The translations under genes and the position numbers were made by a program. From contig NZ_WSTB01000015.1 in NCBI RefSeq assembly GCF_009789235.1, positions 1-64,000 of the forward strand: a stretch of 64,000 nucleotides of DNA. The letters are read 5' to 3'. The notes under the pieces are model-generated. The model made no database searches. It worked only from the letters and a program-made list of their open reading frames with translations, and was not told the DNA's origin. Source of the stretch: Flavobacterium hydrocarbonoxydans (GTDB taxonomy: Bacteria > Bacteroidota > Bacteroidia > Flavobacteriales > Flavobacteriaceae). Of the stretch, positions 24,042 to 34,127 are shown in pieces; position 1 is the stretch's first letter; the number at the start of each line of letters is the position of its first letter.

Positions 24042-26867
24042 TTATAAATTGATAGAAAGGTTTACGAAATACGTTCTTCCGTACCCATAAAAATATTTAG
24101 GCCCAAAAGAGGGCGTTCCGCTGGATACATCCTGATTTAATTCTCTGAAATTAGCATTTCGTGTTTGCTCAAAACCTCCTGTTTTATATTTTGTATCCAA
24201 AACATTATTGATACTTGCAAAAAGTCCCACATTTTTACCCCGAATTCTCCAGGACTTTCCTCCTGTAATATTGAACAACGAAATGGGGTCGAATTTTTCT
24301 TGTTCCAATAATACTGCGGCACGTTCTTGCGTAGCTTCCGGAAAAACAGAACCACTTGCCGGATTGATGTAAAATCTTGCCGTTCTGGAAATTGGCGAAA
24401 CATCTATATAAGTATTCGCTATATAATTCATATTTACGCCAATCCACCAAAATTTAGGGTCTCGATAATCAATTCCTAACGAATACGCCTGTTCTGGAAC
24501 ACCTTGTTGTTTGTAATTTTTAAGATACGACTGACCTAAATCAAATGTGTTTTGAGCTACATTTGCGTCATTGGCAATGGAGACATTAGGATTACTATCG
24601 TAAGTATAATTGCCAAACGCAGCAGCCAAAGTCGTTTTGATTGTTGTCGAAATCTGATATTCAAAACTCAATTCGGCTCCTACATTTTTCTTCGTCAGCC
24701 CAGTTAAAGTTTGACTCACAAAAGCATCTGTACTGTTATAACCTGCACCGTCATCAAAAATACCTTCTGCATAAAAAAAGGAAGTTTCTGTGGTATTTTT
24801 CATTAAAGAATAATAACCCGTCAAACGGAATTTGATTTTAGGTGAACGAAAAACATAATTGGCTTCGGCAGAACTAATAGTTTCGCTTTCTAAACCATCA
24901 ACAATGGAATTATTAAGACGAGAATTTGAAAATGAATTCCTGATTGAAGGTGCTTTTGTCAAATACATTCCGTTCAAAAACAACCATTGTTTACCCGAAA
25001 TTTTATACGTCAGTCCACCTTTGAAACCAAAGTTCTCAAAACTTACTTTTTCGCTTTTTCCGAGAGAATTAGATGGATAAATTCCGTTTTGATACAACCC
25101 TTCACGCTGATAATTGGTAGTCGAAAAAGAGTTCGCTAAATAAAAATCTATTTTATTATAAGAGAATTTGAACTGCGTAAAGGCATCGATTGTCGTGGCT
25201 AGAAAATTATAATTATACCCATAAATATCCCCCGTTTTTACCTGACGATTTGGGTTTTGCAAATCCGACTGTGATCTGTCTCCTTTGTAGAAAGCATCAA
25301 TATCCTGGAAATATTCTCCTCCAAGCAAGTCTAAAAGATATTGAAAATTATGTGATTTTAGTTTTCTAAAAGTGGCACCACCATTAAAGGTACTATTTTC
25401 TGTAAACCGAACATTTAGGTTCGTATTCGCGGCTAATGATGTATCATCGGTTCTGTCTTCGTACAAAACATAACGGCTTTGTACCGGTTCATATCCTGTA
25501 ATTATGCCTTCAGAATTTGTAATAGGTTTTTGATTGGCACGGTACATGGCTTCCCAATTAATTTGTGAATTTTCTAAAAAAAGCGTTCTGCTTTTTTCGG
25601 CATTTTCATAATCTGGAGCTGGTTCACCTGAATATTCGCCATTATCAGCCGCATATATCGAAGTGTAATAACTCGGCAATTTTCGATAATACGTTGGATC
25701 CGGACTTTGGGCTTTTTGATAATCAATGTTGCTGTTACCGACTTTTCCAAACTGATACATTACGCCCGAATTGAGATGTACTTTTTCATTAATTTTAAAA
25801 TAATGATTGAGCATAAACAGTGGTTCTTCGACATTTTTTACTCTTGAATTTCGTTTTTCTCCATTCTGAAATCCCCAATACGAATTGTATTTCTCGGAGG
25901 TTAGTTGCGTTACTTCGGCTGTATTTGCCGAATTTTTTCCGCGGGAATTAGGCGTATAAAAACCCGTGAAATTGAGTGAATGTTTTTCGTTTAATTTTTT
26001 TTCGACACTTAAAAAAAAGGATTCCGCTTTAAAGTTTGTCCCTTCAAAATAACCTTCTTTTGCCCAGCGTTTTCCCGCCGAAATGGCAAAAGCCCAACCC
26101 GAGGCATTCATCCCTGAAGCATAAGTTCCAATGGTTCTCCAATTATAATTCGTATTGCTTCCAGAAAAAGAGATTCTGCCACCTTTTCTGTAAGCAGAAG
26201 CTTTTGTACTGATTTGCTGCGTTCCTAAAATACCGCCAAAAGTATAATCTGAAGCTGCTGCTCCTATCGAAAATTCCTGATTTCTAAGCACATCATTCAA
26301 ACCTCCCCAATTGTTCCATTGTGGACGCCCGTCGTAAATTTTGTTCATTGACATCCCGTTGAGCATCATCGTAGCATTTTCGCTATCCAGACCACGAACT
26401 CTAAATCGGGCTTGTCCCCAGTTGAACGCCGAGGCTTGCAAAAAAGCATCTTTGGAAGATTGTAAAAGTCCGGAAGTAATCTCAGACGAGCTGCTATCAT
26501 CGGACAAATCGCTTTCTAAAATTGTAATTAAGGTTGCGGGAACATCATCTGAAAAATCATTTTCTAAGGTAATTATACCCAGATTTACGGTTTCTCCGGG
26601 TTTAGCCTTTATTTTTAAAAGCAAATCTTTATAATCCTGACTGTGAATCAAAAGAAGTTGTTCGCCCTGAAGTGACGAATGAAGTTCGAATTTCCCATCA
26701 TTTTTGGTAAGTTGTGTAATCGAAGAATTTTGAATGCTTACTACAACATGCGCTAAAGGATTTTGTGTTTTGCCATCGATAACCATTCCTGAAAAAATAG
26801 TTTCCTGTTGCGCAAAAGCACTTTTAAAACACAATAAAATAAAAAAGACCAAGTACTTTTTTCCCAT
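24042..26867 (-). CDS. TonB-dependent receptor with carboxypeptidase-like N-domain
   Basis: The 941-aa outer-membrane receptor has a signal peptide (ending AFAQ), a CarboxypepD_reg-like domain (GMVIDGKTQNPLAHVVVSIQ), a plug domain (FRVRGLDSENATMMLNGMSM) and a barrel ending NLSINL. It lacks an STN domain, so it is probably not itself a sigma-regulating receptor. The ATG at 26867 was chosen because it gives the signal peptide; an upstream TTG is possible. It pairs with the DUF5689 lipoprotein. Confidence 0.92.
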   Translation of the reverse strand: MGKKYLVFFILLCFKSAFAQQETIFSGMVIDGKTQNPLAHVVVSIQNSSITQLTKNDGKFELHSSLQGEQLLLIHSQDYKDLLLKIKAKPGETVNLGIITLENDFSDDVPATLITILESDLSDDSSSSEITSGLLQSSKDAFLQASAFNWGQARFRVRGLDSENATMMLNGMSMNKIYDGRPQWNNWGGLNDVLRNQEFSIGAAASDYTFGGILGTQQISTKASAYRKGGRISFSGSNTNYNWRTIGTYASGMNASGWAFAISAGKRWAKEGYFEGTNFKAESFFLSVEKKLNEKHSLNFTGFYTPNSRGKNSANTAEVTQLTSEKYNSYWGFQNGEKRNSRVKNVEEPLFMLNHYFKINEKVHLNSGVMYQFGKVGNSNIDYQKAQSPDPTYYRKLPSYYTSIYAADNGEYSGEPAPDYENAEKSRTLFLENSQINWEAMYRANQKPITNSEGIITGYEPVQSRYVLYEDRTDDTSLAANTNLNVRFTENSTFNGGATFRKLKSHNFQYLLDLLGGEYFQDIDAFYKGDRSQSDLQNPNRQVKTGDIYGYNYNFLATTIDAFTQFKFSYNKIDFYLANSFSTTNYQREGLYQNGIYPSNSLGKSEKVSFENFGFKGGLTYKISGKQWLFLNGMYLTKAPSIRNSFSNSRLNNSIVDGLESETISSAEANYVFRSPKIKFRLTGYYSLMKNTTETSFFYAEGIFDDGAGYNSTDAFVSQTLTGLTKKNVGAELSFEYQISTTIKTTLAAAFGNYTYDSNPNVSIANDANVAQNTFDLGQSYLKNYKQQGVPEQAYSLGIDYRDPKFWWIGVNMNYIANTYIDVSPISRTARFYINPASGSVFPEATQERAAVLLEQEKFDPISLFNITGGKSWRIRGKNVGLFASINNVLDTKYKTGGFEQTRNANFRELNQDVSSGTPSFGPKYFYGYGRTYFVNLSINL

Positions 26868-27057
26868 GAAAAACACCAATTAACTTTGAAAATAGTTTTG
26901 GATTGAAATGGATTTTAAACATTACAATCTTTATTCAAAAGAGAAAATTGGTTTTTGGAAAAAAAATATAGATTTCAGAGCATCATTTCACTATAATGAT
27001 TCTTGATACATTATTTCAAATATAGAAAAAAATATTCAATAGTACTATTTTTCTGAT

Positions 27058-28281
27058 TTATTTTGTCTCTGAAGTTCTGATTTTAGAAACCATAAAGGCA
27101 ATCATAACGCCAAAAACACCTATAAATGCAAAAGAAAACTGAAGTCCAAACGTTTCTGCAATATGCCCAATTACTGGCGGGCCAAGTAAAAAACCAAGGA
27201 AACTTATACTCGAAACTATTGTAAGAGCTTCTCCCGGCGGTACTGTTGGATTTTTACCAGCCAAACTATAAACCGTCGGAACAATGGTAGAAACGCCCAA
27301 TCCGACCAACATAAAAGCGAGCGTACACGGAATAATATAAGGTAAAAAAACTGCTGTAAAAAGCCCTAACGAAATCATGGCTCCACTAATTTGCATCACG
27401 CGTTCTCTACCAAATTTATTGATCAAACCATCACCTAAAAAACGTCCTCCGGCCATCATAATCATAAACGAAGTGTATCCTAAAATTACCAATGGTCCAG
27501 GTGCTTTTACAATTTCTTTAAAATAAACACCACTCCAGTCAAACATAACACCTTCGCTGGCCATACTGCAAAAGCCTATTACACCCAGCCAAATTAATGT
27601 CGTATCGGGTTTAGAAAATAGTTTTTTGCCTTCCGGTTTGGGTTTTATTTTTTCTTTGGCTCTTACCAAAAACTGAAAATTAAAAGCAATCATCAATACC
27701 ACAATCCCAGCTACAATCAGAAAATGATAAAACGGAGTTAAATGCAATGTCATCATCCCTAAACCTACCAATGCACCCGTAAATCCTGCAAAACTCCACA
27801 TGCCGTGAAAGGATGACATAATCGTTTTTTTATAAAGTACTTCGGCATAAACACCTTGGGTATTAACGGCGATGTTTGCTAAATTTCCGAACAGACCAAA
27901 AACAAAAAGAGCCGTAGAAAGCTGCAATACTGAAGTAGCCAAACCTACACTTATCAAACTCAAAACATACATGATTAAGGTTACTACCAAAATACGATGG
28001 CTGCCAAATTTAGTGACCATTTTGCCCGAAAAAGGCATAATTACTAATTGTCCAAATGGAATGGCAAAAAGTATAGAGCCTAAATCGCCCTCGGATAAAT
28101 GCAAAGCCGTTTTAATGTCCGGAATTCTACTGGCCCAGGTGGCAAAACTTAAACCCATTCCGAAATAAAACATTCCAACAGCAATACGAATCCTGTTCAG
28201 ATAAGATGCTTTGGCTTCTCTATAAACTTTTTTGATTTTTCCTTTGGTCTGGAATAATGTTAATGGATTGAAGTTTATCAC
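27058..28281 (-). CDS. MFS transporter
   Basis: The 407-aa protein has twelve predicted transmembrane segments and the MFS motif around GKMVTKFGSHRI between helices 2 and 3. The N-terminal GLSFATWASRIPDIKTAL resembles YbjJ-like members. Substrate unknown. The frame begins with GTG at 28281, directly after a 14-bp inverted repeat that flanks the likely promoter. Confidence 0.88.
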   Translation of the reverse strand: MINFNPLTLFQTKGKIKKVYREAKASYLNRIRIAVGMFYFGMGLSFATWASRIPDIKTALHLSEGDLGSILFAIPFGQLVIMPFSGKMVTKFGSHRILVVTLIMYVLSLISVGLATSVLQLSTALFVFGLFGNLANIAVNTQGVYAEVLYKKTIMSSFHGMWSFAGFTGALVGLGMMTLHLTPFYHFLIVAGIVVLMIAFNFQFLVRAKEKIKPKPEGKKLFSKPDTTLIWLGVIGFCSMASEGVMFDWSGVYFKEIVKAPGPLVILGYTSFMIMMAGGRFLGDGLINKFGRERVMQISGAMISLGLFTAVFLPYIIPCTLAFMLVGLGVSTIVPTVYSLAGKNPTVPPGEALTIVSSISFLGFLLGPPVIGHIAETFGLQFSFAFIGVFGVMIAFMVSKIRTSETK

Positions 28282-28289
28282 AGGAATAC

Positions 28290-28351
28290 AATTTAGGTTT
28301 GGTGCTGTAAAAGTACGAAAATCCTACTTTGCAGACTACCAAACCTAAATT
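28290..28351 (-). promoter_or_regulatory. Inverted-repeat operator candidate at the MFS promoter
   Basis: AATTTAGGTTTGGT (28290-28303) is repeated in perfect inversion at 28338-28351, with 34 bp between. On the minus strand the interval holds TACTTTTA, a near match to the -7 consensus, just before the second arm. Only one arm would be in the mRNA, so a DNA-level role, such as a pair of repressor sites, fits better than an RNA hairpin. Confidence 0.5.
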
Positions 28352-28508
28352 GTTCCTTTATATATAACGTTATTGTTTATAAATTGTAGCTTAAATAACT
28401 CTTTTAAATACAGCCGGGAAAAGATTTTTCACGCAGATTTGGCAGATGGAGCAGATTTATTTTAATCTTTTTAATCCTTTAATCTGTGGCAAATAAATAA
28501 ATTATGCG

Positions 28509-29549
28509 CTATAAACTAATCACTTTTTGCTGTGCGTTACTTGCAATTGCTGCTTCGATGATTTGCATAACACGCACTCCATCCTGTGCTGTTACTGGCT
28601 CTATTGTATTATTTACTATCGAATGGTAAACGCCATCAAAATACTCGTAATAATTACCCTGAAGTGTTGGGATTTTTTCACGAATAATTTTTCCGTCGAT
28701 TTCGGTATGCAAAAGCCCTTTTAAATCTTCGGATTCAGTTCCCCAACTATCTAAATTTGGTTTCTTTCCGACTTTCAAATCATCTTCCTGAACATCTCCG
28801 CGAGGTTTTAAAAATGATCCTTTTTTACCATGAATTGTATAGGCCGGATGTGCTTCTCTAACAAAGAAACCTGCTTTTAACCGCACTCTGAAATCTTCAT
28901 AAAGCAACAACAAATCGATATAATCATCTACCAAAGAATTTTCTCTGGTAATGCGAATATCAGCAAAAATACCTTTTGGTGAACCAAACAAACAAACAGC
29001 CTGATCGATTAAATGCGGCCCTAAATCTTTGAGAATTCCGGCACCGTCATTAGCGGTTTCTTTATGTGCTTTCGGGCTCAATAACGGATTATATCTGTCA
29101 AAATGAAATTCGGCTTCAACTAAATCGCCTAAAACACCTTCTTGTATTATTTTTTGAATGGTTTTAAAATCACTATCCCATCTACGGTTTTGAAAAACGG
29201 CTAATTTTACTCCTTGTTCTTTAGCTATTTTGGCTAATTCTTCGGCTTCGGCAACAGTGGTTGTAAATGCTTTTTCGACCACGGCATGTTTCCCGGCCAA
29301 AAGCACTTTTTTAGCATATTCAAAATGGGTTCCGACTGGCGTGTTTACGATAACCAAATCGACATCATCGGCTAATAATTCTTCGATAGAAGGATAACTT
29401 TTTACATTAGGATAATCTTCCTGAATCAGTTTTTTGCTTCTCTCCCAGGAACCTAATAATTCAAATCCCGGGTGAAGTTCTAAAAAAGGCGCGTGAAAAA
29501 CTTTCCCCGACATTCCGTATGATAATAGTGCAGTTTTTATTTTTTGCAT
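28509..29549 (-). CDS. Gfo/Idh/MocA-family oxidoreductase
   Basis: The 346-aa product starts MQKIKTALLSYGMSGKVFHA, a nucleotide-binding N-terminus, and has VVEKAFTTTVAEAEELA and the dimerisation/C-terminal domain with KDLGPHLIDQAVCLFG (the catalytic Lys-Pro-like and His region). It is an NAD(P)-dependent sugar or inositol-type dehydrogenase; substrate not determinable. A palindromic repeat separates it from the next gene. Confidence 0.88.
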   Translation of the reverse strand: MQKIKTALLSYGMSGKVFHAPFLELHPGFELLGSWERSKKLIQEDYPNVKSYPSIEELLADDVDLVIVNTPVGTHFEYAKKVLLAGKHAVVEKAFTTTVAEAEELAKIAKEQGVKLAVFQNRRWDSDFKTIQKIIQEGVLGDLVEAEFHFDRYNPLLSPKAHKETANDGAGILKDLGPHLIDQAVCLFGSPKGIFADIRITRENSLVDDYIDLLLLYEDFRVRLKAGFFVREAHPAYTIHGKKGSFLKPRGDVQEDDLKVGKKPNLDSWGTESEDLKGLLHTEIDGKIIREKIPTLQGNYYEYFDGVYHSIVNNTIEPVTAQDGVRVMQIIEAAIASNAQQKVISL

Positions 29550-29566
29550 TTTATAAAGTTTTTTCC

Positions 29567-29619
29567 GCCACGAATTCACGAATTATATATTCTGAAAAAA
29601 TAATTCGTGAATTCGTGGC
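29567..29619. repeat. Palindromic intergenic repeat, family 2, copy 1
   Basis: GCCACGAATTCACGAATT at 29567-29584 is perfectly inverted at 29602-29619 with a 17-nt loop. The same arms occur at 41636, 45186 and, more diverged, 63015. Confidence 0.85.
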
Positions 29620-29625
29620 TATTTT

Positions 29626-30696
29626 TTAATTTTTAGCGCGTTCGTATTGTTTAGGCCACTGAATATCTTCGCTTAAAGCGGAAGCAAAATCGAGAGGCAA
29701 ATTAGGATTTCGAAGTGATTCTCTGGCGAATAAAACTAAATCGGCCTGACCATTTTCTAAAATCTCTTCGGCTTGCTGTGCTTCGGTAATCAAACCAACT
29801 GCTCCCGTTAAAATATTGGCTTCTTTTTTTACTTTTTCGGCAAAAGGAACCTGATAATTTGGCCCAAGCTGAATTTGCTGATGCGAAACCAATCCACCTG
29901 ACGAAACATCAATCAAATCAACTCCTTTTTCTTTTAATATTTTTGAAAGTTGCACTGATTCTTCCGGATTCCATCCGCCTTCTGCCCAATCTGTAGCCGA
30001 AATTCGGACAAACAAAGGCAAATCCGAAGGCCACACTGATTGCACTGCATCGGTAATTTCAACCGTTAAACGAATTCGATTTTCGAAACTTCCACCATAT
30101 TCATCGGTTCTGACATTCGTTAAGGGCGATAAAAATTGGTGTAACAAATACCCATGAGCGGCATGAATTTCCAATACCTGAAAGCCTGCCTCCACTGCTC
30201 TTTTCGTAGCCGATTTAAAATCTGAAATTACTTTTTCAATTCCGGTTTTATCTAAAGCTACCGGCAAATAAGGCTCATTCTCATGATATGGTACAGCACT
30301 TGCGGATACCGTTTGCCATCCAATATTAGAAATATCTAATTTTTTATTCCCTAGCCAGGGAGCAGAAACACTCGCTTTTCGACCAGCGTGTGCCAACTGA
30401 ATTCCCGGAACCGAATCTTGCGAAACAATAAACTCATTGATTTGTTTCAACTTCACGATTTGCTCGTCGTTCCAAAGTCCTAAATCGGCAGGTGAAATTC
30501 GGCCTTCAGGAGAAACTGCTGTTGCTTCCTGAATGATTAAACCCGCTCCACCGCTGGCACGACTGCCTAAATGAACCAAATGCCAGTCGTTTGCAAATCC
30601 ATCGATTGCAGAATATTGACACATGGGTGAAATAACGATTCTATTTTTTAAAGTGATTTTTTTTATCGAAAGAGGTGTAAATAATAATGAAGCCAT
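29626..30696 (-). CDS. namA: Old yellow enzyme family NADPH dehydrogenase (YqjM/NamA-like)
   Basis: The 356-aa FMN protein has the YqjM-type N-terminus (LFTPLSIKKITLKNRIVISP) with MCQYSA, whose Cys tunes the flavin in YqjM, and HAAHGYLLHQFLSP and RISATDWAEGGW as active-site and FMN segments. It reduces activated C=C bonds using NADPH. The symbol is by similarity; the physiological substrate is unknown. Confidence 0.8.
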   Translation of the reverse strand: MASLLFTPLSIKKITLKNRIVISPMCQYSAIDGFANDWHLVHLGSRASGGAGLIIQEATAVSPEGRISPADLGLWNDEQIVKLKQINEFIVSQDSVPGIQLAHAGRKASVSAPWLGNKKLDISNIGWQTVSASAVPYHENEPYLPVALDKTGIEKVISDFKSATKRAVEAGFQVLEIHAAHGYLLHQFLSPLTNVRTDEYGGSFENRIRLTVEITDAVQSVWPSDLPLFVRISATDWAEGGWNPEESVQLSKILKEKGVDLIDVSSGGLVSHQQIQLGPNYQVPFAEKVKKEANILTGAVGLITEAQQAEEILENGQADLVLFARESLRNPNLPLDFASALSEDIQWPKQYERAKN

Positions 30697-30861
30697 AGGA
30701 TGTAACTTTTAAGGAAATTTTGCTACCAACTGAGTAGCGATAGCAATTAAAAAAAGTAAAGTTACAGCATCTTGTTAAAGTAGAAATCTAAATTTTACGA
30801 ATTAACAAACTTTTAAAACCTTATACACTATATTGCACTATCAAATTAAAATAGAAAACGT

Positions 30862-30869
30862 TACTTTTG
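30862..30869 (+). promoter_or_regulatory. -7 element of rseP (TACTTTTG)
   Basis: TACTTTTG matches TAnnTTTG and ends 30 nt before the rseP start codon. No optimally spaced -33 TTG is seen. Confidence 0.5.
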
Positions 30870-30899
30870 TGCGTTAAAATTACGAACTAAAAATACAAA

Positions 30900-32249
30900 A
30901 TGGATATAGTTATCAAGCTTTCTCAATTTCTATTGAGTTTATCATTACTGATTATTCTTCACGAATTAGGACATTTTATTCCTGCCAAATTATTTAAAAC
31001 CAGAGTCGAAAAATTTTATTTATTTTTTGATGTGAAATATTCCCTTTTCAAAAAGCAAATTGGAGAAACGGTGTACGGAATTGGGTGGCTGCCTCTTGGT
31101 GGTTATGTAAAAATCTCCGGAATGATCGACGAAAGCATGGACAAAGAACAAATGGCTTTGCCTCCACAGCCGTGGGAATTTCGTTCTAAACCGGCCTGGC
31201 AACGTTTGATTATTATGTTAGGTGGGGTTACAGTAAACTTTATCCTGGCGTTTATTATCTATATCGGAATGGCGTTTGTTTATGGTGATACGTATGTTGC
31301 CAATGCAGATTTGAAAGACGGAATTTGGGTAACCAATCCGGCTATTGAAAAAGCTGGAATAAAAACTGGGGATAAAATTATTTCTATAAACGGAAAGAAA
31401 ATGGAGCGTTATGATGATATCTCCAAAAATCTGTACATGGCTTCAGAAGTTACCGTACAACGAAACAATGAAACTAAAACTATAAAATTCCCTATCAATA
31501 TTATCAATCAGATAAGTAATTCCGGAGCCAAACGTACTTTGGTCGAAATGAGGATTCCGTTTATAGTTAGTGAAGTAGAAAAAAACTCTCTTAATGCTGC
31601 AAATTTGAAATCAGCAGATATCATCACTCATTTTAATGGTGTTCCAGTAAAATATGCAGATGAAGCAATAGCTCAATTTAAAAACTTTAGTGGCAAAACT
31701 GTTCCTGTCACTTTAAAAAGAGATGGTAAAGTTGTTCAGACTACTGTAAAATTCAACAACAAATCTAAGTTACAAATAGCTTACGCTTCAAGATTACCCT
31801 ATTCTAATATTGAAAAATTGAATCTTTATAAGGTTAATCGCGATCAATATAGTTTTGGAGAATCTATTCCAATCGGAATTACTACTGGTGTTGACGGATT
31901 AGTTGACTACGGAAACCAGCTTAAAACAATATTCAATCCTAAAACAGAAGCTTATAAAGAAGTAGGTGGTTTTGCCGCAATTTTCAATATTTTTCCAAAT
32001 TCATGGAGCTGGGAAGCATTCTGGTCAATCACTGCTTTATTGTCAATTATGTTGGGTGTAATGAATTTATTGCCAATTCCTGCCCTTGATGGTGGTCATG
32101 TGATGTTTTTATTATACGAAATAATTAGTGGCAGAAAACCAAGTGACAAGTTCCTTGAAAACGCCCAAATGGTTGGTTTCGTACTACTTATATCACTGCT
32201 TTTATTTGCCAACGGAAACGATATTTACAAGGCAATTGTAGGCAAATAA
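30900..32249 (+). CDS. rseP: Site-2 intramembrane metalloprotease RseP
   Basis: The 449-aa protein has the HExxH zinc site at residues 21-25 in LHELGHF within its first transmembrane helix, two PDZ-like domains (about 130-300) and the LDG motif in IPALDGGHVMF near the C-terminus. It cleaves membrane-embedded segments such as anti-sigma factors. The window encodes two ECF/anti-sigma-like pairs that are possible clients, but this is inference. Confidence 0.94.
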   Translation: MDIVIKLSQFLLSLSLLIILHELGHFIPAKLFKTRVEKFYLFFDVKYSLFKKQIGETVYGIGWLPLGGYVKISGMIDESMDKEQMALPPQPWEFRSKPAWQRLIIMLGGVTVNFILAFIIYIGMAFVYGDTYVANADLKDGIWVTNPAIEKAGIKTGDKIISINGKKMERYDDISKNLYMASEVTVQRNNETKTIKFPINIINQISNSGAKRTLVEMRIPFIVSEVEKNSLNAANLKSADIITHFNGVPVKYADEAIAQFKNFSGKTVPVTLKRDGKVVQTTVKFNNKSKLQIAYASRLPYSNIEKLNLYKVNRDQYSFGESIPIGITTGVDGLVDYGNQLKTIFNPKTEAYKEVGGFAAIFNIFPNSWSWEAFWSITALLSIMLGVMNLLPIPALDGGHVMFLLYEIISGRKPSDKFLENAQMVGFVLLISLLLFANGNDIYKAIVGK

Positions 32250-32279
32250 AAATAGTTGCAAAAAAGAGTTAAAATATTT

Positions 32280-32308
32280 TTGGGAAATTAAAAATTCGAC
32301 TATATTTG
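32280..32308 (+). promoter_or_regulatory. Promoter of the tRNA-Asn genes
   Basis: TTG (32280-32282) is followed after 18 nt by TATATTTG (32301-32308), an exact fit to the TTG / TAnnTTTG promoter. The first tRNA begins 25 nt downstream. Confidence 0.8.
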
Positions 32309-32332
32309 CACTCGCTAAAAAGAGCAACAACT

Positions 32333-32406
32333 TCCTCCTTAGCTCAGTTGGTTAGAGCATCTGACTGTTAATCAGAGGGTCCTTGGTTCGAGCCCAAGAG
32401 GGGGAG
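32333..32406 (+). tRNA. tRNA-Asn(GTT)
   Basis: A full cloverleaf is visible: acceptor TCCTCCT with AGGGGGA, D-arm GCTCAGTTGGTTAGAGC, anticodon loop CTGTTAA (GTT) and T-arm CTTGGTTCGAGCCCAAG. CCA is not encoded. Confidence 0.97.
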
Positions 32407-32444
32407 CAACTTTTTTTAGCAAACATATTTACCTTTAAGGTGAT

Positions 32445-32518
32445 TCCTCCTTAGCTCAGTTGGTTAGAGCATCTGACTGTTAATCAGAGGGTCCTTGGTT
32501 CGAGCCCAAGAGGGGGAG
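32445..32518 (+). tRNA. tRNA-Asn(GTT), second identical copy
   Basis: All 74 nt are identical to the copy at 32333, 38 nt downstream of it. A T-rich hairpin-like tract follows. Confidence 0.97.
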
Positions 32519-32740
32519 CTTATTAAAAGACTATCATTTACTTGGTAGTCTTTTTTTTGCTCTAAAGTCAAGTGAATTTAATACGGATCAACACGAAAAA
32601 CCATCAAGACGAAAAGCTGTGGATAGAGTAAAAATTTAACGCAGAGAACGCTAAGTTTTTTTGCTCTTATTTTATATAAAAGACATTCTAAGATAAAAAT
32701 CCTTGTATTCTCAACGGTAAAAAAAATTAGTATTGATCCT

Positions 32741-33889
32741 CTAAAACGCTTCTGTAAAATTAAAATACAAACCGTGCGCTTCTTTTCCTACTCCAAAATC
32801 GATTCGGACATTCATTCTGGGCTGCACTTCAAAACGGTATCCTATTCCTCCGTTAGGAACAAATTTATTGATTTCCTTAACCGAATCCGCCATGGTTCCT
32901 AAGCCAGCCCAGGCGACAACTCCGTGTTTACTCATCTTGCCATCACTTTTCAGAAACATATAACGCCATTCCGGAATTAAAAAAATAGCGGTTTTATCCC
33001 GATATTTACCCGTCAAATAGCCCCGAAGAGCATCATTCCCACCAATTACAGATAATTCCGAATACGGAACATCGCCAGTTGCAAAACGACCGTCAAGCCG
33101 CACTGCAAAAGTGTTTCCCGGTCTGTTTATCTGATAGTATTTTCTCAAATCTACTTCGTAAACACTATACGTATTATCACCTCCTAAAGCATCCGTATAT
33201 CGTGTAAAAAATATCTTTGCAAGCATTCCTTTATAAGCATTTACCGAGATATCACGACTATCATAAGTAAGTGTTACGCCAACTCCTGTGTTGAAATTAT
33301 TTGGCCCATATTTTATGTAATTTGAATCATTGAGCATTATCTCATTAACCTCTTTGACATCTGTCTGATTCAAATCTACCAAAACCCCTGCGTATAAACT
33401 TTTGACAATTCTGTATTGAAACTCTGGCGTAAAAAAGAAACCAACTCTTTTATAACTGGAGGTCGATTCACCTTTTTCTATATTATCTGCCGTTTCAAAA
33501 CCTACACCAAAATAATCATCGGTTGCTTTTACCACTCTACTCACAAAATTAAACCTGATTTTATCTTCGTTCCAGAAAGAAGCCATTTTTACATTTAAAC
33601 CAATATTGCCTTTGGTACTAATAAAAGCGGTAACAGGCAATGAAGAACGCTGAATCAGACTGTCCTTCCGATTTGTTTTAAAGGTTATCAAAGCTCCTCC
33701 TCCTAACAACAAACCATTTTCGGGCGTGTATCCCGGACCCACTATCGGACTTATAAAAACTTTTCCGGAGTCAATTTTGTTTTGTTTTATAACAGCTCTT
33801 TTTTCCATAAACTTTTTTATGAAGGCAGGCTGAGAAAAACCATTCAAACAAAAAAAAGAAAAACAAATGATGTAAATATATCTTTTCAA
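32741..33889 (-). CDS. Omp85/BamA-like outer-membrane protein
   Basis: The product (about 382 aa) has a signal peptide (KRYIYIICFSFFCLNGFSQ) and a C-terminal surface-antigen type barrel: GVGVTLTYDSRDISVNAYKG, LSVIGGNDALRGYLTGKYRD, then ending FNFTEAF. No POTRA domains are evident, so it is a short member. There is no ATG before the signal peptide; a TTG at 33889 gives the best N-terminus. Confidence 0.82.
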   Translation of the reverse strand: MKRYIYIICFSFFCLNGFSQPAFIKKFMEKRAVIKQNKIDSGKVFISPIVGPGYTPENGLLLGGGALITFKTNRKDSLIQRSSLPVTAFISTKGNIGLNVKMASFWNEDKIRFNFVSRVVKATDDYFGVGFETADNIEKGESTSSYKRVGFFFTPEFQYRIVKSLYAGVLVDLNQTDVKEVNEIMLNDSNYIKYGPNNFNTGVGVTLTYDSRDISVNAYKGMLAKIFFTRYTDALGGDNTYSVYEVDLRKYYQINRPGNTFAVRLDGRFATGDVPYSELSVIGGNDALRGYLTGKYRDKTAIFLIPEWRYMFLKSDGKMSKHGVVAWAGLGTMADSVKEINKFVPNGGIGYRFEVQPRMNVRIDFGVGKEAHGLYFNFTEAF

Positions 33890-34002
33890 AATGCTATTTT
33901 TTAAATTGTTGTTCAAAAAAACTATAGCCAAGTTACGCCATTTTTTTATTTTTTGTAGGTTTTTAGTTCGGAAAAGCGCCTAATCAACGGAAAAAGAATA
34001 AG

Positions 34003-34039
34003 ATAAAAAAAAGTCCTTATAATTAATTATAAAGACTTT
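34003..34039 (-). terminator. Intrinsic terminator of the DUF418 gene
   Basis: AAAGTCTTTATAATT and its complement form a hairpin followed on the minus strand by a run of eight T. Confidence 0.75.
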
Positions 34040-34127
34040 GCTTATTGTAATAGCTGCTTAATTCTTTTTCATAACACCTTGATTATCTGTAGAAAAAGTG
34101 TTTTAAAATTTATCTTCCCGATAAAAA

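Noticed and set aside
32333-32518. Integration (att) site formed by the duplicated tRNA-Asn genes
   Set aside because: Both copies are complete, adjacent and share one promoter; no integrase or mobile cargo lies between them.
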